Notes: a model not told the origin generated them from the sequence alone. Shown: positions 10,468 to 24,435, counted from the stretch's first letter. The stretch: DNA of 64,000 bases from Thamnidium elegans (GCA_025201345.1 JAIXMG010000021.1:186001-250000); one strand, 5' to 3'. A program made the numbers and translations.

Positions 10468-11770
10468 ATGACGAAAGAGCCACATCAGACACCAAAAGCT
10501 GTAAACATTATTCGACCTAGTTCGAATTACGGACTATTACATAATACAACTAGCACAAGTAGTAGTGGTAGCAGTAATAGCGGTTCCTTATTACAAAAAA
10601 GAACTGGTTCCATGACTTCATCCACAACAAGGAAACTAAGAGTCAACAGTACAACAACCAAATCAGAAAAACCTTTATTAAACTTATATCACCCACCTAC
10701 GAGAAAGCCATCCTACGATGATTACCATCGTATTACTGTTACTAGACCACCTATTGAGATTTATAAACCTCACCAACAAAGACTGACAAAGTCTTTTACA
10801 GCACCATCTTTAAGTAATGAACATACTCAACCAATACAATCTACAACTAGACCTATTTCTCGTGCGTCTCGATCTGTATTAGGACCTATAAACACTCCTG
10901 TTGTTATTACTTCAAATAATATAGAAAAACCTCAAGAGAATATAATAGAACGAATAGACGATAAATCTATTTTAGATAAGACTATTGAAACAGATGAATC
11001 TGAAGAAGATGAAGACGAAGATGAAGAAGAAGACGATGATGAAAATGACCTTGAAAATGACGATGAAGACGAGGAGGAGGATGATGATGATGAAGAAGAC
11101 GAAGAGGATGAACCTGTAATAAATGAAGCACGAGTTAATCGAAAGGTAATACCAACTATAAACCTAAACCCCCCGCATTTTTTTAACTCGTATAACTCTT
11201 TTAAAAATAGATCGCGGATTTAGAATTATCAATCAACTCTTTACTTACAGTAAATGCAATGCTTGAATCTACAGTTAGAAAACAAGCATCGCAATTAAGT
11301 CAAATGAAGAGTAAAATGATGTCTGGCGAGAGTATTGATTTACTATTAGATGAAGTTCCCATCGTTGAAGTACAGGATACTACAGATGAAAATGATGAAG
11401 AAGATTGGGATAAGGATGTATTATTTCAAAAATTACGTAAAATAACTGAACAAATGATTGAACAAGGTCAAAAGTCTATTGATTTTGAATATAAAATATT
11501 GGGTAGAGTTTTATCGAACTATGCACCACAGGAAGACGATGACGACGACGACGAAGGCGAAGAAGAAGGTATGTAATTTATACATTGTTATATATATATA
11601 TCAGTACTAATTAATATACATGATATATAGAAACTAACACATTACCATCACCATCTACATCACTCAATAAATCACCAACGCATGCTGCCAATAATACACA
11701 AATACCCGCTACATCTATACCACTTATTTCTAAACCATCCAAAATCGCAAAAAAGAAGAATAATATCTAA
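10468..11770 (+). CDS. Unknown acidic, coiled-coil protein
   Basis: Not recognised. Three exons (10468-11145, 11211-11568, 11631-11770) give 391 residues. The first half is Ser/Thr/Asn-rich and basic, with several RxS/T-type sites. Residues about 175-220 form an almost pure Asp/Glu tract. Exon 2 begins with a predicted helical, heptad-like segment (IADLELSINSLLTVNAMLES, then VRKQASQLSQMKSKMM) and ends in a second Asp run. The tail is Ser/Pro/Thr-rich and closes with the basic KIAKKKN. The architecture suggests a nuclear or cytoskeletal scaffold, but that is inference. It lies tandem between the CENP-L-like gene and ELG1, 124 and 195 bp away. Confidence 0.75.
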
Positions 11771-11965
11771 TTTAACCTACTATACTTTGTACATTAAATT
11801 CATACGATTAATGGAAAAATAAAAACATTTGGACAAAGTATTTTTTTTATTTTTATAATTTACGTTTTAAGCGCCTACTTAACAACTTATAGGACGCGTT
11901 ATAAGAATAGTTCTTGTTAACGCGAAACGCGAATAACCTTTTTTTTTCTTTTTTTTTTTCTTTCC

Positions 11966-14647
11966 ATGAGCAATACAAGTAAGGTGGTTCATCCCTTCTT
12001 TCAACAACAGCAACAGCAACAACAAAAGAAGCAAAAGGTTCCTTCTCCGACTATACCTTTACCTTCTAAAATAACAGCGCCTGTAAATGATTTACCACCA
12101 GTTCCCGTGATACAACAACCTCGGTTGAGACCTAGGAAACCGGTACCTGTCACTGCCGTTTCCAAGACAATCGCACTGAAACATGTACCTGCAATTGCTA
12201 GTTGCTCAACACCTTATTATTCTCCTATTGTTAAACCTAAATTTTTATCTGATACTTTACAACAGAACCAAGACGAAAACGAATTTAATTTCTATGGTCG
12301 TATTAAACCTATTAAAAAATTACATGATCATGAATTCTCTCGTTTTGATCGTAATGTATTTGGTAATAGTCATATTAAACAGGAATCTCTTGTTGATTTA
12401 AGTGAATCAGCTCAACCGGTTTTTACAAGGCGGAAGAATTACGAAATAAAACTTGATGAGATTACGACCGACTTTTTTTCAAAAAGACAAGGAAAGCAAA
12501 GATCAAGTCAACCGAAGCTAAAGAAACCGAAATACCATATTAATATAAAGAATCAAGAAGAATTGCAATCTTTCCTTGATCGATCGTTTCCCAATTGGCA
12601 TACTTTTTCATCTTGTGTTATTTTATCGCAAATTGTATTTAATCGAAGTAATGAAAAAAAGAAGAATCAGCAAAAGCAATGGGTAGATGAGTATAGACCA
12701 AAGACAGTCTATGGACTATTAGGAGATCGACATAATTCTATGTATTTAAAGGATTGGTTACATCAAATGAAGATTGCACCCATGTCAGCACCGACAACAA
12801 ATCAAAATGGTGGTGCTAAAAAGAGTAAACTTGTTAAAAAGAAGAAATTAGTTGATGATTTGGATTTATTATCATTGGAAATTGACGATGACGATGATTT
12901 TATGCCAACGAAAAAGACAGCCAAACAATTAAAGAATGAATCGATCAAGTCCAATATTATTTTATTGGCAGGAGATCACGGGGTAGGGAAGACAACCATG
13001 GTATATACAGTGGCAGAACAATTAGGTTACGAAGTATTTGAAATCAATCCAGGGTCGAGAAGATCAGGTAAAGATATCATGTCGATGGTAGGAGAGATGA
13101 CCAAGAGTCATCATGTCACGTTTGGGATACAGCAGCAACAAGCAACAAAGGAAGAAATAGTAGATGTAAAGAAACCTAAAAAGCGTAGATTAAATCCATG
13201 TTTATCATCTTCACTTAATAAATCAGAAAGTGATAATAGTCTTTTAAAGAACTTTCTAAGAAAAAAGCCGGTGTCAGAGAAGGTGAAAGTAAAGACATCT
13301 AACTCATCAGAACCGAAGCAAAGTTTAATTTTATTAGAAGAAGTTGATTTATTATTTGAAGATGATAAAGCATTCTGGAGTTCAATTATTGAATTATCTC
13401 AAAAGAGTAAAAGACCTATTGTTATGACGTGTAACGGTATGAAATGTATATACAATTATAATTATGAATTTCCTAATCTATCTTTGTAGACCCGGACCAA
13501 GTTCCGTTTGAGAGTTTATATTTACAAGTTATACTTGAAATGAAACCACCAACGGATAATGAATTGTTACCTTATTTGTGGTTACTTTGTTATGCTGAGG
13601 GATATATAGTAGACCCGGCAGATTTAATATGTTTAATGGGATTTATGGGTAGAGATATTCGACAGCTTATTCAAACACTTGAATTATATGCTAAAAGTGA
13701 AGAACCTATTTTTGAGTCTTATATGGGAATTCATTTGAATGAATCACTTGCCAGTATGAAATTAAAATGTATACCCTCTCGTGTAGCAGTTGATACATTT
13801 AGATTAACTCGTTGTTATGAAAATATTGGAGACAGTAAAATGACCTATGGTGATGATAATAATGATGACATGGACTTGGACGACATGGATGAATTAGATA
13901 AAATTGAAAGAGCTTTACAAGATAATGCTTTAATTGATTCGTGGCTTGGATGGAAAGGGAATGGAAATATGGTAAGGCTTAGTGCAAAAATATTTTACAA
14001 GTATTCTAAATTGGGATATTATATTTATTTTAAGATTCATGAGGCTAGTAAGGATGGAATTAATGGGTTCACTACTTTGTGGTTAGAAGAAGAAGACGCG
14101 TATGAATGTAATAATATGTTGAAAGAGATTGAATCAAGTATATCTGTTATGCATAGTGAAGAAATGAAATCAAGTGTATGGAGTAATATTATATGTGATG
14201 AATCTAGTCATTGGGATGAGGCCTGCGACTCAAAGTTAGTTATATTTATAAATACAAATACATATATAATAACCAAAAAAAAAAAAAATAGATCAAATAA
14301 CTTTATTGATTACACTGATACTATCAAGAAATTACTAAGTACAGAAATGATATATCAACCAAATGAAAATATTATTATTATGGAATATGTGTCATATATA
14401 CGCCAAATGATATCAGCTGATAGTAAAGCTAAAGTAGTAAAGACTAGATCGAAACGAAAAAGACTTTATTTACCCTTAAACGAAGATGATGTAAATAGTT
14501 TAACACATAACAGATCACTAATAGATGAGGTACACACACATAATATAGAAAATATTTTTCTTTTCTGGATATTAACCCTATTAATAGACTGCATTTTGGA
14601 TTAACAGGCTTTGTAAGCTAAAAAAAGAATGTAGAAATAATGCGTAG
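11966..14647 (+). CDS. ELG1: ELG1/ATAD5-type PCNA-unloading RFC-like ATPase
   Basis: Large subunit of the alternative clamp loader that removes PCNA from DNA after replication. Exons 11966-13436, 13490-14234, 14292-14529 and 14588-14647 give 837 residues. The AAA+ core starts at WVDEYRPKTVYGLLGD; Walker A is LLAGDHGVGKTTMVYTVAEQ, the following strand EVFEINPGSRRSGKDI is typical of ELG1, and Walker B is LILLEEVDLLFEDD. VMTCNDPDQVPFES joins across intron 1. The N-terminal tail carries KVVHPFFQ next to a Gln run, which could be a degenerate PCNA-binding site. The last intron (14530-14587) is inferred; without it the frame ends at 14604 with an unlikely hydrophobic tail. The coding sequence is much shorter than animal ATAD5, as usual in fungi. 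Confidence 0.88.
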
Positions 14648-14851
14648 TTTCAATTATCTTCCCAGAATATACTAGTTCCGTGTGTAATAAAACTTATCAA
14701 ATGTTTAAGCTGCAAAAAAAAAAGCGGCTTTTCCCCCTTTTCTTTTCTCTTCTTTTTCTCTTCTTTTTTTTTTATTCGAACAAGGGATATAAGACTTTTA
14801 TTATTAATATCTTTTTAAACCAATCAGTAAAAAAAAAGAAATCATTAAAAT

Positions 14852-17800
14852 ATGACACTTGAACAAGTTCGGTTTGAATACAAGTGTTATAACTGTCAGA
14901 AACCTTGTATTCGAGGTGATCCGTCTTTAATACGAGCAGTTGGCAATTTATATCATAAGCAGTGTTTTAAATGTAACGTAAGTATATCTATTGCCACTTT
15001 GTTTATTTATTTATTTTCTTCCTCGGTCGGCGGTGTTGTGTTATTACAGCGCCTATTATATTTCATATTATACGGAAACAAATCGGTTTTTACACGAGGA
15101 ATTAACTAAACCGTTTTTTATATACATATATATTAGACTTGTCAAATATCAGTCATCGATAAATTTTTTATTTTGGATGATGAATCATCAATAATTGTAT
15201 GTGAAAAAGATTACTATCAATTGTGTGGTTTCAAGTGTCATCAGTGTAATCAATCAATAACAAAGGATAATTATGAAGTGATTGGTGACTATAAATATCA
15301 TAGACATTGTTTACATTGTCCTGGTTGCACCATCGTTAAAAATTTACCCCCATCATCATGTACCATTATTATTAAAGAAGAAGAAGAAAAAGAAGAAGAA
15401 TCTTTTGAACGTTATGATTACAATGGCCGACCTTATTGCCGGTATCACTATTCTTTAATTAAAGGTACTGAGTGTGTTGGTTGTGGACAAACGGTACTTC
15501 ATCAATATATGGATTTAGCAAATAGTGATGGAAAGTGGCACCCAGAATGTTATATGATTATGAAATATTGGCATGTTGAATTAATTGATCTTCAACCTAT
15601 ACTTCAATGTAAATGAAATATTATAACTGGTTTTTTTTTTATTAAAGTGCATAATATATTTAACTTTTTATTTATTTGTAGCTGATTACAAGAGTAAACA
15701 ACAACTAGTATTAATTCAAAATGATATTGAATACATTAGATGTAATATATGGAAAGAATTCAGTAACTTTGAAGATACTACGTCTAAAATAATATCAAGT
15801 ATTATCTTATTACACCAATCGTCTGATTATAAACAAGAATACGAATCATGTTTATTATTAACAAGTCAAATGAATATTATTTTTTCTGTTTTAGACCTAG
15901 TCTTTAAATATTTTACTCGTATGTTATAAACAAATAATTAACTCCTCTTTTAACAAAACTAATATTATCTCCACTTTTTGTAGATCTATCATGTGATGTA
16001 CCTACTCAAAAACTAAGTGATCAATTGGTGTTATTTATTGATAATTTATGTCAAACGAACCTTCAACATACTCAAAATTTAACAAAGCTAGCAAGCTTAT
16101 TATCACAATATACAAGAGATCTTGTTAAATTAAGTTTACAACAAACAATCATTTTGGTATACGATCATTTATTTCCGTTTATACCTTATTATATACTAAC
16201 CCCACCCCAACCCCAACCCCCCCCCTTTTTAGAAAAGGCAAGATAATGATTTAATCGATCAAGTATTAAAAATATTTTCAACTAAATCAATGAAGCAGCA
16301 AACTACTTTACCATGTTTAAATCACAATTTACGATTGATTGATTTAGCAATGTCTAGGTTAGCTTTTGTTTTAAACATTAAGCCGCAAGAAGGTACTTTT
16401 TTGTTATTTTATATTATTTCTGTAATATTAATCATATTGGTTACACACGCACAACTAAATATAGGAAAACGACCTGATGAAACAATAGTATATAAACCAA
16501 CCATGATTAGACCCACTCTCTTTCCAATTCACCAACAAAAAAGATTAGTAAATAGTACATCCAATATTCATCAATTTACACAAACAAATCCAGATATTAC
16601 AGATAACTTAAAAAGATCAAAATCTACTTCTAAAAAGCAACCTGATTTAATGACCAAAAACACTAGTAGAATAGATTCAATTCGTAGAGCACTTACTACA
16701 AGTCGTACAAAAAAAGATTCATCGATTCTAAGTAGATCAAATAGTATATTCTCTAGTCGTCGTGATCAAAAGTCGTATAGTCTACATAATCCTTCTACAC
16801 CACCTTTATATATATCTCTTCCGGATGTAGAACAATTACATACAACGCCACCACTTTCACCTCCTTCTTCTAATCAACAGATTTGGACTATTCCTAATTA
16901 CTTACCTGATTTAACACAACAGCAAGATTGTATTATACGTCACATTGCTGTACTCTATATTGAATCACATGTGGTAAATGATTGTATTTTATTAGATGAC
17001 CTGTTGGCCTTATTAGAGAACAACAAAAAATCATCATCATCGGCAGCATCTCTTTGGGGTAAATTGAAAACTCATATTCTCACACCAAACGAAAGCACTA
17101 TGGCCAATACACAACAACAGCAACAACAACAACAGTTGGGTAATAATGAGAAGAAAATTGGTGTTTCATTATCAAATATCAGTAATGGTTCTTTGAATAG
17201 TCAACAAAAGATGGTGGAAATGCAGAATTTTGAACATTGGAAAACACAATGTCCTTCTGTGGACTCTTGCTTTTCTTCAAGTTCATATGCGCCTGGGTTT
17301 ATTAAAGATTGTATCTTGGCTATGATAGATCAAGGTTAGTTAAAAACTAGCGGATATACATATATGTTTGTAAAAAAAAAGGGGGGAGCGACTAATTTTG
17401 TTGTTGTTTAGACGTGAATACAGAAGGTATTTTTAGAAAAAATGGTAATATTCGCGTATTGAAAGAAATGTGTGAACAATTGGATGATGTTCAACAACAA
17501 CGAGATGATTGGTTAGAATTCTTTAGAGACCAGCATATAATTCAACTTGCAGCGTTTTTAAAGCGATATTTAAGAGAATTACCTGAACCATTATTGACTA
17601 CACGATTACATAAATTATTCTTGATGTCAAATGATAAAGTGGATAACATTACTATTATTCACTACGCCGTCTGCTTGTTACCAAAGGTAAATCGAGACAT
17701 TTTACTGCTGGTCTTGAGTTTGTTGAATTGGGTAGCCAAGCACTCGGGTGAAAATAAAATGGATTTTGAAAATTTGGCTAGAGTAATGGCACCAAATATT

Positions 17801-18150
17801 CTTTATAGCCATAAAAAGCAATCATCATCTTCTTGTGTCGACGTGTCGTTGTGTCATGGGGAGATTCGTGTAGTTGCTACCATGATTGAATATTATGATA
17901 CTTTTATCAAGGTATGTAACATGATAACTTTTTTTTATTATTATTATTACTAACCTTGTTTTAGGTTCCAAATGACTTCACTGTACTTTTAGAAAACCCG
18001 AAAATGGCAGAATATTTATGTAACAATTCAATTGATTTAACCTGTTCAAAGCACTTTTTAAAAACCTACAGTAGTTTACTAAAGTTGAAAAAAGATATTG
18101 CTTCTTCAGAACCTGTATTGCCACCATCACCTTCTACTTCTACTCTGTAA
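14852..18150 (+). CDS. LIM-domain Rho GTPase-activating protein (RGA1/2-like)
   Basis: Multi-domain regulator of Rho/Cdc42 GTPases in polarity and cell-wall growth. Eight exons (14852-14977, 15137-15608, 15682-15918, 15984-16156, 16233-16392, 16465-17334, 17412-17911, 17965-18150) give 907 residues. Two N-terminal LIM zinc fingers begin at CYNCQKPC and CHQCNQ; a third cysteine/histidine cluster contains GTECVGCGQTVLHQYMD. A Ser/Thr/Gln-rich linker with basic stretches separates them from the RhoGAP domain, whose arginine finger is in TEGIFRKNGNIR; LAAFLKRYLRELPEPLL and ARVMAPNIL are further GAP motifs. Domain order matches fungal Rga-type GAPs. The second intron is absent from the LIM core. 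The linker exon is unusually long (870 nt) and includes a (Gln)n run. Confidence 0.9.
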
Positions 18151-18457
18151 CAACATCATACACACACACACACACACGCAAAACTCGTTATATATCCCCC
18201 AATCTTGTATACTAATACCCTCGTTCTTCTTTCATATATTGACATGCCTCTTTTTCTTTTTTCTTTTTTTTTTGTACTGTAATTTTTTTTCCTTCCCCCA
18301 TGCCACAAATCAAATATAACCCCATGGTCACTCTTTTCGTATATACGCACATAAAACTTTTCTCTCTCACTCTCGCTATTTATTCTAATACGATTATTAT
18401 CTGCTTTATTATTTTATTTATTGCGTACATTTTATATATATATATATTTAGGTGATT

Positions 18458-19558
18458 TTACATGGCTTCATACTTGTTTTCACACATGGCAAACCAGTCG
18501 GCATGCTCTTCAGAAGCATGTTGCTTAGCAATATTTACAACTTCTCTAGAATATTCGATGTATTTCTTCACCTCTTCTCTCATTGTCATAACATCTTCAT
18601 CATAGATTTGAGATACTAATACATCAGTTTCATCAACTAATTTACGTGCACTAGTATAAACATCATCTAACCATCGCACAGGACAGTGTTCACTTTCACG
18701 AATACAGCGACGTTCAATCTTTTGCAAAATAAAAACGGCCATATCAACCAATTTAGCACATTGTTTAGCTACCTCTAATTCCTCTTCAGATAAATCAGTT
18801 GCCTCATCCTCTTCTTCGTTATCATCAAATCCTTCAGATACGTCTTGTCCTGAAGCAATTTCGTGTGCTTCAGTTTTAGCATCCTTGAGTGTTTCAGTCA
18901 TCGATTTCCATGCATTTAATACGGCATCCTTGTTATTCTTGGGAAGGTTGACGACGTTTTCACATGAATCCCATAAAGCAGCAGTAGGTACCATATAAGA
19001 AACTTTTTTACGGGTCTCTTCTTCGCTATCCTTGCACATAAAACTGTAACATAAACTGATGACACCTTGTAATAACTCCCGGACAAGAGACTTGTACGAT
19101 TCCTTGTATACTTTACCGCTGGAATTGGGAATTGTATTGTAGAATCCAACAACACGGTATAATGTATTACTGACTTCGCCAATCATGTGGATAGAATCCT
19201 CAGGTTTACGAGGTGGTTTACAAGATAATGTAAACTTGGTAGCGTTATGAGAAAGAATTTTACCAAGGTTTACTAATAATAAAAAGTATAAATATACATG
19301 TGCTTATTTATTTTATTTTTTATTTTTTGTTTTTTTAAAAAAAAGGGGGATAGTTACCCATAGTTTCATAAAATGTCTCTACATTGAAATCAGAACCTTC
19401 AACCTTTCTATCCTTTTTCAAGTCTTCCAAGTATGCAATACACATGTTACAACATGCTTTTAACTTTTCTAATATAGGTTAAACGGTGAGTTTACGTTGT
19501 CAAAAAAAATACATGTAGTTAGTTTAAATATACCTTGGAAATCTTCTTCTGTAGGCAT
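18458..19558 (-). CDS. Cyclin-D1-binding protein 1-like (GCIP/CCNDBP1 family)
   Basis: Helical protein of the GCIP family, named for animal cyclin-D1-binding protein 1; the fungal role is not established. Exons 19558-19534, 19468-19358 and 19272-18458 give 316 residues, near the roughly 350 of animal members. Family-like stretches are [20 protein letters not shown], the [17 protein letters not shown] helix, and near the centre [20 protein letters not shown]. An acidic insert ([18 protein letters not shown]) precedes the C-terminal bundle, which contains [19 protein letters not shown] and [15 protein letters not shown]. It has no catalytic motif. The 18151-18457 spacer to the convergent RhoGAP gene is T/CA-rich and holds the 3' UTRs of both. 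Confidence 0.8.
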
Positions 19559-21573
19559 ATTCAGTTTGCTTTATTAACGATTAACAAAAGTATTCAACTC
19601 GAACACTGTAAAGAAACTAACAAAAAAAAAAAAAAAAAAAAAAAAAAAGGAACAAAAAACCGTCACGGATTTTTTTTTCTTTCTCTTTTTCTATTGATGA
19701 TAAAGACTACGTGATAGGATCATTAAGTTCTATGCGTGCGCATAAAACTTTATAAAAACTAGTCATCACACCGCATAGGGTTCCTTTTTTTATTTTTATG
19801 TCCGTGACACGCCAGTAAGTTTTTTTTTCTTTTCCTGCAAGAATTTAATAATTGCAATTCAATTGATTACTACCAAAATTGGAAGCTAAATTGTTATTAG
19901 AGGCGAGAAGAAAAGTGATGTAATAATTGAGAGTATTACAACTGCAATTGGAAGAAAAAAAAATAGTTTAGGTAAGAGAATATTCAAGGTCCCTTCGTGG
20001 TACCTGAAAGAATATATGCCGGGTGTAATAATAAAAATCAACTCGATTGAATTACTCTAAATATTTGTATTATTTCGAAATTAAAAAAAAAAAAAAAACT
20101 AAGCCCAATACCAAGTAAGAAATGTAAACTACGATATACGTCAGATCGAATGAAAAATGTACACATTTTTTGCATAGTGATACTTTTTTACTAAAAATAG
20201 CAGTGATCGATAACAATAAGTGTTTTTTTTTTCTTCTCAAAGAGCTTTCGTTTATTTATAATTCGAATAATCTGCTTAAACCTTTTTGTTATTGTTTTCG
20301 CCAAGAATTTTTTTTTTTAAGAGCAAATAAAAAAAGACAAAATACTCACTAGATAGAAGCACGATACCAGTTTGGATAAAGTAAGTAGGTATTAATAGTA
20401 CTCTTTCGGTGCAACGATCTACTGTTTTTTTTTTGTTGGTCTGAAGACCACACGTGAGAGACATGCTAGTATGGTAACTACCAATAAAACGTAAACTATT
20501 TTTAATTTTTTTTTTAAAAAAAAAGCTTGGGGTTACAATGAACTAGTATCTATGACGACCCCATCTTTTGTATGCGTGAAAAAAAAAAAAAAAAAAAAGA
20601 AACTTAGCAACTAATCGCGTGCCTGGGATAAAAAGAAAACGAACTGTATTAACCCAAAAAGAAATGGTATAATAAAATGAAAAGGATCACCACCAACTAA
20701 ATGGTAAAAAAAAAATAATGACGATCTATTTTACACGTAAAAAAAAGAAACTTTGGAAGTATTCTTGAAGGAATTCCGGGATACCTTCCCGGACTATCTT
20801 TTTTTTCTATTTTGTCACCTATCATACCAAGCAAAAAAAAAACCTCCCCTCCCCAGAGCAAAGAAAAGGACGCGGACAGCGAACTCTTGAAAAAAAAGAG
20901 GTGGGACCTTAAAAAAAGAGGTTGATCTCCTATGTTTTTTTTATAAAAAAAGAACCTATTAATAAAACCAAAGGATAAATAAACTAAATAGAAAGGAATA
21001 CAAGTCTTTTCTTAATTAAAGTTTCATAATTACACAGACCAAATCTAGATTAATCACACACATCAATATAATAGCGAATCGTTTCCCTGGCAAATTCACC
21101 AGAAATATACCTAATATGAAGCTTAAATACATTTATTATCTGTTCCTTTTGCTTTTTTCTCGGGCTCTATAAGTAAGCTTTTTTTTTTAATCAAGACTTG
21201 TACAACGTGAGTAGACAAACTAGATATTCCATATTAAAACAATATTCTATATTTAAGTTACAAGGTTAACACTGCGCTGACCCCGCCTTTTTTTTTTTAT
21301 CAAAAAGAGTACATGTTTGACGCCATCTTTTACTGCTTGATAAATGCATAAGCCAATGAAGTTTTAAGGACATATCATGCTCAGGAATTATATATGCAGA
21401 TACAATATAAGAAAAAAGGTTCATGTTATGCACAGCAAGTGTACATGCAGGAATAAAATAGCGAGTTAAACAATGGGAAACAAGCCCGTGTGTTCTAAAA
21501 GGTAATAAGGAAATGATTTATTTAGAAACAATATCGTAATGATTTTTATGTACACGGTTTGATTTTTTTTTAT
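19559..21573. other. Intergenic region, no gene recognised
   Basis: About 2 kb upstream of the GCIP-like gene and downstream of the Nudix gene. It is crowded with A and T homopolymers (A26 near 19621, A19 near 20581, TnAn dyad near 20510) and short low-complexity frames. No domain or RNA gene is visible. Confidence 0.5.
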
Positions 21574-22510
21574 TTATTGAAAAATTGACTTTATAGATTT
21601 GATAAAGGATTTCTTGCGTGTAATTTCAGACTGTGCTGGAGATGGTAAAGTAGTCTGTTGTTGTTGTTGAATAATCTTTTGTTGTTCAAATTGTTGTTGT
21701 TGTTGCAGCAATCTTTGTTGTTCCAATTGTTGTTGTTCCAATTGTTGCTGTTCATACAATCTTTGTTGTTCCAATAATTGTTGTTGTTGCAGCTGACGTT
21801 GTTGTTCTTCTAATCGTTTAGCTTCAACATCTTCAATTGATTCTCTGGGAGAAGGTGGTGATCTTGCTGGATTTAAACTAGATTGTATAATAGCCTCTTG
21901 AATATATCGGTGGTCTTGTGTAGCGACCAATGATTCTTCAAATGTGAACTAAGAAAAAAAAGTAACATTTAGGTTAAATATACATGACGATATCTTTTTT
22001 TTTTTTTAAAGCTTACCCATCTTCTTTCACGCTTCTTCTTTTCCGGGAATTTTTTAGCAACTTCATCAATCACCATTTCAAATATCCAGTGATGAGCTTT
22101 AACGAACTTTTTCTTATTTGTACGTTCTTCGAATACACCTAATTGTCTTGTAATTGTGCCTTTGATACCAGCCTCTTCCCAAGTTTCACGCTGGGCGGCA
22201 TGCTTTTGAGTTTCATCTTGTTCCCAACCACCTTTAGGCTAAAATAAATGAATAATTAGTAAAAAAAAAAAAAAAATAATGATAGAAAAAGTTGTTTAGA
22301 ATTATTTACCAAAACCCAGGCATTTTTATTCTTTCTACTACTAATAAGTAATACCCGACCGTTTTTTAAATCGAGAGGAATACATCCAGCGACCTGTCTA
22401 ACATTGTTTTGATCGACAACGTCTTGTCCATGACCATGTCTTGATTTCTTGGAGAAATCAGTAAAGGTATCATTAATAGTATCGGGTGGAGGTGTAATTG
22501 AACGAGTCAT
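21574..22510 (-). CDS. Nudix diphosphoinositol polyphosphate phosphohydrolase with polyQ tail
   Basis: Nudix hydrolase of the DIPP/Aps1 type, expected to cleave diphosphoinositol polyphosphates and diadenosine polyphosphates. Exons 22510-22310, 22238-22017 and 21948-21574 give 265 residues. The N-terminus has QVAGCIPLDLKNGRVLLISS; the Nudix box runs GGWEQDETQKHAAQRETWEE followed by AG, with the metal-binding glutamates. The box is preceded by WVLPKGG and followed by KAHHWIFEMVIDEVAKKFPE and RRWFTFEES, all DIPP-like. Beyond the domain, about 70 residues of Gln-rich coiled coil with regular Leu/Glu (LEQQ, LLQQQQQ) end in a basic Lys/Ser motif (KSFIKSIKSIFQ). Typical DIPP enzymes lack this extension, so it may mediate assembly or membrane association; that is inference. 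Confidence 0.9.
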
Positions 22511-24435
22511 TATTATTTATATATATATAGAAAAGAGAGATATATTTGTCAAGTGTAGAAAAAGAGAAGAAAAAAAAAAAAAAAAAAAAAGATTAAAATA
22601 ATTTTTTGTAGCAAATATTTATACTAATTTTTTTTTTTTTTTTCGTATTACCCAAAAAAAAAAAAAAAAGAAACTTGTACGCCAAGAACCCATTTGAAGG
22701 GTATTTTATGATGATTAATTTTAAAAAAGGTTAACGTAGAATTCTTAACATCTTTTTTTTTTTTTTGGCTCAAAAGGCTACAATGGTCGATCCTTTTTTT
22801 GACTTGGCTTGGCAAGGAATCAGTAGAAGTACTGTCGGTTCTTTAAACGTAGAAAAAATGACTTCATTGGTAAAAACCTCACCTGTAGATCTTTCACAAT
22901 AAGCGTCCGTCTTACTTTATATTTTAACCGTTATTAGTAAGATATAGAATTGATGACTGTATTCAAAGAACCTTACTTTTTTTTTAAAAAAAAAGGAAAA
23001 AAAAAAAAAGAAGAGAGAATTAACTATTTTTAGTATCAATAATAATAAACCGCCTCTCCTTTAACCCATTCAGCGTTTTCAATTTAATGATAGTGTGGTC
23101 TCACGAGTGCTACAACAAACAAGTACCCAAACATTATTTTATAATTAGATACATTAAATAACCATGCACAAGAAAAAAAAATAGTATTTATTAGCTATAC
23201 ATATCATTAAGATGTATTATTTCACATGGCACTCCCTGAATAGATCAACCATTGGTAACGATGGTAGCAATATGCTAAGTTTTTTTTTAAAAAAAAATAT
23301 ATACATGTTACACTCGTATCAACCCTTTCTCCCATCTAATATTAGATATTACCCTTTTTTCTTAATTATTAGAATGTGCTTCTCAGCAAAATATTTACTA
23401 ACAAATGACCTTGTTTATTATTATTAGATGAAAAAATTTCTGTAAAAGTTATGATAGCAGCTTGCAGTAACAAAAACAAGACGGAAATGATTTATGCGTG
23501 TGTGACTTCAATGCAAAAGTCAGCAAAAAAAAAAAAAAAAAGGTACCACGACATACAGTGCTCACGGTACTAAGTTGTTGCGTATTTTTTTTTTAAAAAA
23601 AAAAAACAAAAAAAACAAAAAAAAAAGTATCTTAAACTTATATGCGTTCGTAGTCATTTATTTGGTAATTTTCGCTTTTTTTTTTTCCTCGCATGAACAT
23701 CAGGTGTATTTTAATGTATGAGATAGAAGCGAACAAAAGTGGAGGGTCAAGTGCAACAATTTTAGTATTGGATTTAATGTTTACGAGAATTTAGCAAATT
23801 TGGCTCGTAGAAAATGTTCTGCTTACTATAGCGAAGGTTAGATACGCTTTCGCTTTTTCGTTAAATTCTCGCGCCTGTGGCGGAGTGCCACTGGTTTTTT
23901 TTTTTTTTTTTTTTTTTTTTTGAAGTTTAATTGTGCAATAGCTTAAATACCAAACAGCGGTACTACTGTACTACGGTATGTTAGGTAGCTAGTATTGTAA
24001 GCTGTACTGGAGCTGTGACAGGTAATAGCATAGTCATCTACAACTTCCCTTTTTTAGAAGAGTATGGTTTATAATGAGCACTGTAACGAGTAAAAAAGTT
24101 TCTTTTGGTTATGATAAACATTTTCTACAAAAATAGGAATTTTTTTTTTTTTTTTTTTTACATAGTATGCAGTGGTAAAAAAAAAGATATACCACTGCAT
24201 TACACGCTTTAGAATAACTAAGTATATCAAGGAAACTAGAAAGAAAGATTATTAAAGAATTAAAAAGATGTTAATAAGGTACGAGCTTAATACAAGAACG
24301 GTGGAATAATGATGATGTTGAGTTAGCACGTGAATGGGTTACTCATGATTTTCATATTTCAAAAAAAGGAAAAAAAAAAAAAAGAAAAAGCCCAGTTATT
24401 ATCATTTTTTCTTCTTTCTCTTTTTTTATTGCAGT
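22511..24435. other. Intergenic region between divergent Nudix and YPT1 genes
   Basis: About 1.9 kb with repeated T-tract/A-tract dyads (near 22980, 23281 and 23585-23606) and a T24 tract near 23895. No coding signal was recognised. It contains the promoters of both flanking genes. Confidence 0.5.

Noticed and set aside
14530..14604. ELG1 C-terminus read through to TAG/TAA at 14604
   Set aside because: The tail would be a hydrophobic non-family sequence; a canonical intron ending AATAG gives a charged tail. Either remains possible without cDNA.
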